From contig JACSZT010000007.1 of the NCBI GenBank assembly GCA_014332815.1, forward strand, positions 355 through 64,354: 64,000 nucleotides of DNA. The letters run 5' to 3'. Of this stretch, positions 57,364-64,000 are shown one piece after another. The translations under genes and the position numbers were made by a program. The stretch is from Weissella confusa (GTDB lineage Bacteria > Bacillota > Bacilli > Lactobacillales > Lactobacillaceae). The notes under the pieces were generated by a model. It was not told where the DNA came from. It did no database searches and worked only from the letters and a program-made list of their open reading frames with translations. Position 1 is the stretch's first letter; each line of letters opens with the position of its first letter.

Positions 57364-57627
57364 AAAACGTCCCGTAGCCACTACAGCTACGGGACGTTTT
57401 CACGTGTTACCACCCGGGTTCAATGGTCCTCAAAAATAAGAACCATCCTCTTTCAGTACGGTCGTATACCGACGATACCTAAGCGCAATAACGGACGCAC
57501 CCGAGTGACGCTCACACTTTGCTCACGTCATTAAGACTCCAAGACCATTTTCCAATTCGCGCGTCCGTTAATTCACACCAACCATTAACTCTCTGGGCGA
57601 CGCTTGAAAAGTACTTATCTCTTCCCA
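57364..57627 (-). ncRNA. Methionine T-box leader
   Basis: On the minus strand: stem I with the GAGAG and GGTTGGTG motifs, specifier loop GAAAATGGTC with Met codon ATG at 57546-57548, the CTTGGAGT segment, the T-box GGGTGGTAACACGTG (about 57402-57416), and a terminator AAAACGTCCCGTAGC / GCTACGGGACGTTTT (57364-57400). Uncharged tRNA-Met would form the antiterminator and switch on the metE-like-metQ-luxS operon. It accounts for most of the gap 57177-57687. Confidence 0.92.
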
Positions 57628-57687
57628 GTCGATGTTTGTATCTTAAAACTAAAATTAGAAAACGTCAATATTTTTATTAAAAATAAA

Positions 57688-57960
57688 TTAGAGAAATTCC
57701 ATACCGCCATCAACCATGATAGATTGACCAGTAATATAAGCTGATCCCGGCAAAGCAAACCTTGCCACACATCCAGCAATATCGGCTGGCGTTGCTTCAC
57801 GTCCCAAGTCATTTCGTTCAATACATTCGCTTGTTGTTCAGGTACAGTCATCCGCTTAATGGCAGCCGATTGTGTTAAGCCACGAATACCAAATTCCGAT
57901 GTGCCACGTCGACCTGATAAAACTTCGACTCATAGCCAGCTTCAACTAGTGAACTGCCAT
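57688..57960 (-). pseudogene. Decayed SDR (acetoin/diacetyl reductase type)
   Basis: Three fragments of one short-chain dehydrogenase are readable on the minus strand: an N-terminal piece VEAGYESKFYQVDVA, then, in another frame and with about 100 residues missing, GTSEFGIRGLTQSAAIKRM, then LGREATPADIAGC and the C-terminal YITGQSIMVDGGMEFL ending at TAA 57688. The catalytic Tyr is replaced in the SEFG segment and the GxxxGxG loop is gone. It was probably an acetoin (diacetyl) reductase. No intact frame remains. Confidence 0.8.
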
Positions 57961-57980
57961 TACACAAAAAACACCAAACG

Positions 57981-58014
57981 AAAAACGCCTCACCTGCTAC
58001 CAGATAAGGCGTTT
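57981..58014 (-). terminator. DASS transporter terminator
   Basis: AAACGCCT / AGGCGTTT stem with TTTTCG on the minus strand. Confidence 0.75.
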
Positions 58015-58041
58015 CATAGAAACCGTGTTAGGAATTATCTA

Positions 58042-59463
58042 TCACCACATACCAATCATCTTCATCCACAAACCACCAGCACCAATCCAAATGACGATGT
58101 AAACCAAGCCAAGGATAAAATTCATTCGCCACCACTCACCCTGCTTTACATATCCTGACCCAAACAAAATCGGAGCAGGGCCTGATGAATAGTGAGTCGT
58201 TGAGGCCATCAAGTTCCCGAAGAACCCAAGCATCAATGCTGCCAACAAAGCTGGCACGTGAGCAGCAATCGCCACTGCCAAGAATGCTGCATACATGGCC
58301 GACACGTGGGCAGTTGATGAAGCAAAGAAATAGTGACTGTAGAAGTACGCTACCAACAATAGCATCAAAACAACGAACCAATTCAAGCCACCCAAACTTG
58401 CACCAATTGTCTTCGACAACCAAGGGATAAAGCCAAGCGCATTCAATTGACTTGCCATCATAACCAAAACCGAGAACCAGAACAACGTATTCCACGCTCC
58501 AGTTTCTTTCAAAATGTCATTCCATGACAAAACTCCCGCAATCAACAAGAATCCGATAATTAAGAAGCCAGTAGTCGTTGAATCAATACCAACAAATGAG
58601 CCTAAAATCCACAACACCAATGCAAGTACGAAACCGATAATCATCATAATTTCAGGCTTTGAAACCTTACCCATCTCATGCAATTCAGATTCAGCCCAAT
58701 CCTTTGCGTCTGGGGTTTCCTTAACCTCAGGTGCATACATCTTGTAAATCAAAAATGGCACAATAATCAATGACAAAATACCTGGAACTAATGCAGCCAA
58801 GAACCAGTTCATCCAAGTAATATCAACACCTTGCTTAGCGGCAAAAGTTTGAGCAATTGGGTTACCCGCCATAGCAGTCAAAAACATCGCCGCCGTAATC
58901 GCGTTAGCGTGAAATTCTGTAAAAATCAAGAATGATCCAATCTTACGTTCTGTACCCTTTTCAGGATCTGAGCCAAACGTTTGAGCCAATGACTTGATGA
59001 TTGGGAACATAACCCCACCAGCACGTGCTGTGTTTGAAGGAGTTCCAGGGGCCACAACCAAATCAACTGCTGACAAGGCATATGCTAATCCCAATGTCTT
59101 CTTTCCAAAAGCACGTACAAAGATCAACGCAATTCGTCGTCCCAAGCCGGTCTTAATGAACCCACGTGAGATGAAAAAGGCCATTACAATTAACCAAATT
59201 GAGCCGTTTCCAAACCCTACAATTGCATCATCCATTGGGACCGTGCCCGTCAAAACAACTGCAACGAAACCAATCAAAGCCACACCTCCTAGTGGCAATG
59301 GCTTCGTAACAAGTCCTAAGATTGTTGCAACGAAAATCGCGAACATGTGCCAAGCAGCAACTGACATGCCATCAGGTCGCATTCCCGCCAAGAACCACAA
59401 AACCAATCCGACAACGATGGGTGCAATAAATTTCTTATAATCTACTTTTTCTAGCGTATTCAT
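58042..59463 (-). CDS. DASS-family dicarboxylate/anion transporter
   Basis: A 473-aa protein with about 12 hydrophobic segments. APGTPSNTARAGGVMFPI and the C-terminal NLMASTTHYSSGPAPILFGSGYV are the paired SNT-type substrate/cation motifs of the CitT/SdcS group. It exchanges or co-transports C4-dicarboxylates or citrate. It closes the fumarase/fumarate-reductase block, so uptake of malate or fumarate against succinate is the best guess. Confidence 0.88.
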   Translation of the reverse strand: MNTLEKVDYKKFIAPIVVGLVLWFLAGMRPDGMSVAAWHMFAIFVATILGLVTKPLPLGGVALIGFVAVVLTGTVPMDDAIVGFGNGSIWLIVMAFFISRGFIKTGLGRRIALIFVRAFGKKTLGLAYALSAVDLVVAPGTPSNTARAGGVMFPIIKSLAQTFGSDPEKGTERKIGSFLIFTEFHANAITAAMFLTAMAGNPIAQTFAAKQGVDITWMNWFLAALVPGILSLIIVPFLIYKMYAPEVKETPDAKDWAESELHEMGKVSKPEIMMIIGFVLALVLWILGSFVGIDSTTTGFLIIGFLLIAGVLSWNDILKETGAWNTLFWFSVLVMMASQLNALGFIPWLSKTIGASLGGLNWFVVLMLLLVAYFYSHYFFASSTAHVSAMYAAFLAVAIAAHVPALLAALMLGFFGNLMASTTHYSSGPAPILFGSGYVKQGEWWRMNFILGLVYIVIWIGAGGLWMKMIGMW

Positions 59464-59493
59464 GAAAGATAACCTACAACCTATTCCTTTATC

Positions 59494-60888
59494 CTACAAA
59501 TCTAGTACATACTTAGCAGCTTGCTTACCAGCTTGTCGACCAAACACAACAGTTTCAGCAATTGAATTACCACCGATACGGTTGTTACCGTGCAAACCAC
59601 CGGTAACCTCACCGGCTGCGTACAAACCAGAGATTGCATCACCAGCCTCAGTCAACGCTTCGGTCAACTTGTTAATCTTGATACCACCCATCGTGTAGTG
59701 GATAGCTGGCTTGATGTGAATAGCGTAGAATGGCCCTGTAGTGATGCCACGGTCCATGGCTGTCGTACGACCAAACACCGTATCTTCACCAGCCGCTTGG
59801 AACTCGTTCCACTTGGCAACCGTTTCTTCTAAGTGCTTCGCATCTAGGTTAGCCTTGTCAGCCAACTCAGCCAAAGTTGCTCCTTCTATTACCAATCCCA
59901 TAGCATAGTAAAAATCAATTGCCTTGAACGCATCACGAATGCCTTGATCCAAAATCAAGGTTGCTCCATCTTCGTGCAGATCATTGATTGCTGCGGTGGC
60001 CTTATCACGCGTTGTCATTTCATTAACAAAACGTTGACCAGCACGGTTTACCAAGATTGCGCCTTCTCCACGAACCCCTTCACCAATTAGGTAAACGTGA
60101 TCCGTGTCTTGTTGTGCCGTTGGGTGGATTTGAATCTTATTCATATCAACCAACGTACCACCAACAGCAGTCGCCAACTTCATTCCGTCACCAGTAGCAC
60201 CAGGGTGGTTAGTAGTCTTCAAGTCCAACAACTCTGGAGCATACTCAGCCAACATCTCACGGTTTTGAGCAAAGCCACCTGCGGCAATTAAAACAGCTTT
60301 CGCATTAACTGTCTTCTCACCAATTTGGTCGTTGTTAATCTTCAACCCTGTGATTTGGTCGCCTGACTTGATCAACTCCAAAACTTTCGTACCAGCAAAC
60401 AAAGGAATTTGCTTGTAAGCCAACTGCTTTTGAAGCCCCTTTACCAGGTAACCACCAACAGCTGACTTATCACCCGGACGGTGGGCACGCTTTTGTGACA
60501 TACCACCAGTTGACGTGATATCCGTCAAGTTGATGTTATGGTTGTACAACCAATCAATCGCTGATTCAGTGTGGGCGACAAAGTAGTGCAACAACTCAGT
60601 GTTGTTTGTGCCACCACCACCCTTGAGTGTGTCTTCATAGAAAGACTCTTGGGAATCCACAATGCCATTTTGGAGTTGTACAAATGTTTCAACACCATTC
60701 ATACCAGAAGACGCACGGTTAGAGTTCCCTCCCAATACCGCCAACTTCTCGAAAATTGCCACGTCCAAACCAAGCTCTTGGGCTTGGATAGCAGCAGTCA
60801 TACCAGCTGCCCCCGAACCGATGACAACGAAGTCATAACTATCTTTCATTTCGGCTGGGTTAGCTTTTGGAAAAATAAACTTTGCCAT
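59494..60888 (-). CDS. Fumarate-reductase-type flavoprotein
   Basis: A 464-aa soluble FAD enzyme. FAD motif VVIGSGAAGMTAAIQA (about 20-35), the capping-domain active site with R in GEGVRGEGAILVNRAG and H in KPAIHYTMGG, and the C-terminal LYAAGEVTGGLHGNNRIGGNSIAE identify the fumarate reductase/succinate dehydrogenase flavoprotein family. There is no N-terminal FMN-binding domain or heme domain. It probably reduces fumarate to succinate to dispose of electrons. Start ATG 60888 with AAGGAG, five bases after fumC. Confidence 0.9.
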   Translation of the reverse strand: MAKFIFPKANPAEMKDSYDFVVIGSGAAGMTAAIQAQELGLDVAIFEKLAVLGGNSNRASSGMNGVETFVQLQNGIVDSQESFYEDTLKGGGGTNNTELLHYFVAHTESAIDWLYNHNINLTDITSTGGMSQKRAHRPGDKSAVGGYLVKGLQKQLAYKQIPLFAGTKVLELIKSGDQITGLKINNDQIGEKTVNAKAVLIAAGGFAQNREMLAEYAPELLDLKTTNHPGATGDGMKLATAVGGTLVDMNKIQIHPTAQQDTDHVYLIGEGVRGEGAILVNRAGQRFVNEMTTRDKATAAINDLHEDGATLILDQGIRDAFKAIDFYYAMGLVIEGATLAELADKANLDAKHLEETVAKWNEFQAAGEDTVFGRTTAMDRGITTGPFYAIHIKPAIHYTMGGIKINKLTEALTEAGDAISGLYAAGEVTGGLHGNNRIGGNSIAETVVFGRQAGKQAAKYVLDL

Positions 60889-60893
60889 TTTAA

Positions 60894-62288
60894 TTACTCC
60901 TTGTTGGAACGATCCAAGTTTGTCATTGCCATGAAGTCCATCCACTCATCGTATTGTGCTTCAGTCAAATCACCTGATGCCAAAGCCGCTTTCTTCAACG
61001 TTGTGCCATTCTTGTCGGCAGCTTGCGCAATTTCAGCAGCAGCGTGGTACCCAATGTGTGGTGACAAGGCTGTAACCGTCATCAATGAGTTGTCCAACAA
61101 TTCTTTCATGCGGGCTGGGTTAACTTCCAAACCGTGAATCATACGGTCAGCAAAACCAGTCATGGTACCAGCCAACAATTCTGATGATTCCAAAAAGGCA
61201 TTAATAATAACTGGCTTGAACACATTCAATTCAAAGTTTCCTTGTGAAGAAGCCATCGTAATCGTCGTGTCGTTTCCAAAGACGCGGACAGCTGCCATCG
61301 TCAAAGCTTCAACTTGCGTTGGGTTGACCTTACCAGGCATGATTGATGAACCAGGCTCGTTAGCAGGGATCTTTAATTCACCGTAACCACCACGAGGACC
61401 TGAAGCCAAGAAACGAATGTCGTTACCAATCTTCATCAAATCAGCTGCCAATGACTTGAACGCACCGTGCACCGCGTTCATTGCAGCATGACTTGTCAAA
61501 CCATAGAACTTGTTGCTTTCAGCCGTGAATGAGAACCCGTAAATGTCTGAGACAGTGGCAGCGATTGCCTTACCAAGCTCAACATTGGCATTCAAACCAG
61601 TACCAACGGCCGTTCCACCCATCGCCAATTCATACAATTGTGGACGCAATGCCTCAATGATTTCCTTATCGTGCTTCAAAGATGAAATATAACCTGACAA
61701 TTCTTGTCCGAATGTCAAAGGTGTTGCGTCTTGCAAGTGTGTACGTCCAACCTTAATCACATCCCAGTATGCATCTTGTTTAATGCGCAATTCAGCAATC
61801 AAGTGGTCCAAAGCCTTTTCAACCGTCGCAACTGATTCAGTCGCAACAATGTGCATTGCTGTTGGGAAGATATCGTTTGATGATTGTCCCATGTTTACGT
61901 GGTCGTTAGGCAAAATTTCCAGGCCACTCTTTTGTGATGCCAAGTGGGCAACCACTTCATTCGTGTTCATGTTTGTTTGCGTACCTGAACCGGTTTGGTA
62001 AACAGATAGAGGGAAGTCCTTACGTAGTTCCACATCATCTAATGACAACAACTCGTCAATAGTGGCGACGATGGCATCAGCCTTATCGGCATCTAATGAA
62101 CCATTAGCCTTATTAGCGAAGGCAGCGGCGCGCTTGATGTTCAGCAAAGCACGGATAATGCCCAATGGCATACGGGATCCGGTTGGGAAGTTTTGCAATG
62201 ACCGTTGTGTTTGCGCCATCCAAGCAGCATCAATTGGCACTTGTACTTCACCAATAGCGTCTGATTCAATACGGAATTCTTGTAACAT
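60894..62288 (-). CDS. fumC: Class II fumarate hydratase
   Basis: A 464-aa iron-independent fumarase converting malate to fumarate. The family signature GSSIMPGKVNPTQ and the catalytic-loop context TGSGTQTNMNTNEV and HLQDATPLTFGQE are intact. Aspartase is close, but length and motifs favour fumarase. It feeds fumarate to the flavoprotein encoded next; the gap is five bases. Confidence 0.95.
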   Translation of the reverse strand: MLQEFRIESDAIGEVQVPIDAAWMAQTQRSLQNFPTGSRMPLGIIRALLNIKRAAAFANKANGSLDADKADAIVATIDELLSLDDVELRKDFPLSVYQTGSGTQTNMNTNEVVAHLASQKSGLEILPNDHVNMGQSSNDIFPTAMHIVATESVATVEKALDHLIAELRIKQDAYWDVIKVGRTHLQDATPLTFGQELSGYISSLKHDKEIIEALRPQLYELAMGGTAVGTGLNANVELGKAIAATVSDIYGFSFTAESNKFYGLTSHAAMNAVHGAFKSLAADLMKIGNDIRFLASGPRGGYGELKIPANEPGSSIMPGKVNPTQVEALTMAAVRVFGNDTTITMASSQGNFELNVFKPVIINAFLESSELLAGTMTGFADRMIHGLEVNPARMKELLDNSLMTVTALSPHIGYHAAAEIAQAADKNGTTLKKAALASGDLTEAQYDEWMDFMAMTNLDRSNKE

Positions 62289-62312
62289 TTTATTTTCTCC
62301 TTGTTTATAAAC

Positions 62313-63197
62313 CTAAATCGTTAACGTCTTAATTGCTTCGATGATTTTGTTTTTAGTGACTTCTTCGAAGTCTGAGAGTTGATGATTGCGCTTCTGAATC
62401 AAATAGATGTAGAAGTTAATCGGATTAGTTAACGGCACAATCGCCAAATCACGGCGGTCTTCCACGGCCAACCTAGCCATGATGCCTACTCCATTACCTG
62501 CGGCAACTAAGCCTTGCTCTGTCAGAGCCTCATTCGTGATATACAAGTTGTGTATTTCTTCTGTCATATCATTTTCAACAAGTTGATCCATGAGAACACG
62601 GTACGCTGTGAATTGTTTGGTGACTGTGATGAAACGTTCGCCTTTTAAATCACCTACTGATAGGGATGGTCGATTTGCTAGTGGGTGACCTAATGGCAAA
62701 ATCACAACATAAGGGCTTTTAGTAATGAAGTAACTGTTATATTGCTTACTCTTCTCTGGGGTAAGTGATCCAATAAATCCCAAGTCAATTTTGTCTTGGT
62801 CAATCAACTCGTACATACTGGCGGGCCCAGTTTCAACCATGTGAAACGAATCAATTTCTTTAGGACCTAACTGCGACATAATTCTTGGAAAAATTGTTGC
62901 ACCAATCATCGGAGGAACACCCATGGCAATTTTTTGTTGCTTACCAATTTCGCTTTGAATAATCTCCGTTTCACGCATAATGATGCGACTGTGTCGTAAC
63001 AATGTTTCACCCGTATCGGTTAGACGTAAATCAGCATTTCCCCGTGTACGGATGATCAGCATGGTGTTTAGCTCATCTTCCAATCGGCGTAGCGCATTGG
63101 TTATCGATGGTTGCGAAACAAACTTTACGTGAGCTGCCTTGGTTATTGACCCTTCTTCAGCAATTGCAACAAAGTATTCCAAGTCATTTAATAACAT
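62313..63197 (-). CDS. LysR-family regulator
   Basis: A 294-aa activator/repressor: N-terminal winged helix (YFVAIAEEGSITKAAHVKFVSQPSITNALRRLEDEL, 7-42) and a two-lobe effector domain. It is transcribed in the same direction as, and 24 bases before, fumC, not divergently as is usual for LysR. It likely controls this block in response to malate, fumarate or citrate; that is inference. Confidence 0.9.
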   Translation of the reverse strand: MLLNDLEYFVAIAEEGSITKAAHVKFVSQPSITNALRRLEDELNTMLIIRTRGNADLRLTDTGETLLRHSRIIMRETEIIQSEIGKQQKIAMGVPPMIGATIFPRIMSQLGPKEIDSFHMVETGPASMYELIDQDKIDLGFIGSLTPEKSKQYNSYFITKSPYVVILPLGHPLANRPSLSVGDLKGERFITVTKQFTAYRVLMDQLVENDMTEEIHNLYITNEALTEQGLVAAGNGVGIMARLAVEDRRDLAIVPLTNPINFYIYLIQKRNHQLSDFEEVTKNKIIEAIKTLTI

Positions 63198-63234
63198 GTG
63201 TTTCCCTCATTTAACATAGTGGCAAGTTAGTAAA

Positions 63235-63705
63235 TTACTTGTCTGACTTACCTGAATTGAATGCCGTGCGAATGCCACGAAATCCTTGAATACGGGTGAT
63301 GTCCCCTGTGAACTGAAGCGTTCCTAGAAAAGTGCCATCAATATCGCGGACGGAATAATAGTTGGCATAAACTGTTTTGTCATTCTTAGGAAACCATTGT
63401 TCAAAATGACTTGCAGCACCATTGTGAAAATCTGTAAGCATGTTTTGAACGGCCTCTTGATCGGCTTCGGCAAACAATGAAACAAACGGCTTTCCTAGTG
63501 AATTTTGACTACGGGCATTCACACGATTGTCAACCGCTGAATAATAAACCAACTCGTCATCTGCATTAGCAAAGTCGATTTCGAATGGCAACAAGTTCAA
63601 TACTTGCCGTAACGTGTGCAATGAAATTTTACCTGTTGGTAGATTGATGACACCGTTGCCATCAACAATTGTTTGACTGTTTTCTAGTTCAATTTGATCT
63701 GCCAT
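63235..63705 (-). CDS. PAS-domain protein, DUF438 C-terminal type
   Basis: A 156-aa protein with one PAS domain resembling the PAS_10 unit at the end of DUF438 proteins: LRQVLNLLPFEIDFANADDELVYYS, RNARSQNSLGKPFV, HFEQWFPKNDKTVYANYYSVRDIDGTFLGTLQFTGDIT. There is no output domain. It begins four bases after apbE, with AAGGAG inside the end of apbE, and precedes the LysR gene by 37 bases. A redox or ligand sensor for the fumarate module is plausible. Confidence 0.75.
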   Translation of the reverse strand: MADQIELENSQTIVDGNGVINLPTGKISLHTLRQVLNLLPFEIDFANADDELVYYSAVDNRVNARSQNSLGKPFVSLFAEADQEAVQNMLTDFHNGAASHFEQWFPKNDKTVYANYYSVRDIDGTFLGTLQFTGDITRIQGFRGIRTAFNSGKSDK

Positions 63706-63709
63706 AAAA

Positions 63710-64000
63710 CTATGACTCCTTTAAATAAAATTCTGAATTTATAATTTTAAAATTTGACTGATCCATGTTGACCAGCTGTATTGACTTGTCACGGTAAATG
63801 AAAATGGCTCCGAATGGATAGTCACTATCTAGCGGTCCATCATTGAAGAACAAGCGCGTTGTTTCAATTTCACCATCAATTGACTCGGGAGAAATGACAG
63901 TAACACTTGCCAACTCATTATCGTGCGGATAACCCGTTTCTGAATCGATAATATGGTGATACATTTTGCCATCAACCATTAGATGGCGCTCGGCTACTCC
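63710..64000 (-). CDS. apbE: FAD:protein FMN transferase, 3' part
   Basis: The frame is open to the window edge. The visible C-terminal 97 residues have the conserved YHHIIDSETGYPHDNELASVTVI and downstream ISPESIDGEIETTRLF of ApbE/Ftp, which attaches FMN covalently to Thr in redox proteins. The expected D-A-x-x-T near ETTR is partly altered. It begins the block with the PAS, LysR, fumC and flavoprotein genes. No FMN-acceptor domain is visible in this window, so its target is probably encoded to the right. Confidence 0.85.
   Translation of the reverse strand, partial: GVAERHLMVDGKMYHHIIDSETGYPHDNELASVTVISPESIDGEIETTRLFFNDGPLDSDYPFGAIFIYRDKSIQLVNMDQSNFKIINSEFYLKES

Noticed and set aside
57859-58158. 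99-aa plus-strand frame
   Set aside because: Spans the SDR relic and a terminator, antisense to the DASS gene; no support.

Overview
The window looks like a chromosomal segment of a heterofermentative lactic acid bacterium, most likely Weissella (W. cibaria/confusa type). This rests on gene content read from the translations: a GH70 dextransucrase with a KxYKxGKxW signal peptide, a D-lactate dehydrogenase, a pyruvate oxidase, an Nramp manganese transporter with a UspA partner, a Met-type T-box, and lactobacillal gene orders (rapZ-yvcK-whiA-clpP, ecfA1-ecfA2-ecfT-truA-rplM-rpsI, rlmB-sigH-rpmG-secE-nusG-rplKA-rplJL). The genus assignment is inference.

Region 1 (1-7004) is an integrated mobile element whose right end lies in the 3' end of a tRNA-Gln(CTG) gene; its left end is outside the window. 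Reading leftward from the tRNA it has integrase arm-type sites, a tyrosine integrase, a phage-type repressor without a LexA/S24 peptidase, a divergent control region with three copies of a GTGCC-N4-GGCAC dyad, a cassette of four overlapping tiny genes, an excisionase-like gene, an AEP-type primase, a D5/SF3 helicase, and an AT-rich repeat-flanked segment that could be the origin. This is the layout of a phage-inducible chromosomal island (satellite), not of a full prophage.

Region 2 (7100-29100) is core metabolism and stress: MarR regulator, usp-mntH, L32, orphan PTS EIIB and EIIC genes, D-LDH, clpP with a CtsR box over its -35, whiA-yvcK-rapZ, a 40-aa basic protein, uvrA, an MFS exporter, a membrane protein/HerA-like ATPase/PAP2 cluster, a GH13 alpha-glucosidase, an aldo/keto reductase, a UDG-family protein and a cre-linked pyruvate oxidase. 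Region 3 (29200-37500) is the surface and sugar part: an LRR surface protein whose signal peptide is in frame but lacks a normal start codon, an MFS transporter behind a leader of five consecutive hairpins, and the 1412-aa dextransucrase.

Region 4 (37500-57200) holds DUF805, ribosomal protein and ECF-transporter genes, trmH, an NDH-2 with an extra membrane domain, a manganese-type ABC operon whose ATPase gene is split by one in-frame amber codon, a beta-lactamase-fold protein, the rplKAJL cluster with an L10 leader, nusG-secE-rpmG, a SigH/ComX-like sigma factor, rlmB-mrnC, and luxS-metQ-metE-like genes under a methionine T-box. Region 5 (57600-64000) has a decayed acetoin-reductase-type SDR pseudogene and then a six-gene co-directional block: apbE (cut by the window edge), a PAS-domain protein, a LysR regulator, fumarase, a fumarate-reductase-type flavoprotein and a DASS dicarboxylate transporter. 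This looks like a self-regulated malate/fumarate electron-sink module.

Most genes are on the minus strand. No rRNA, CRISPR array or intact insertion sequence was seen.
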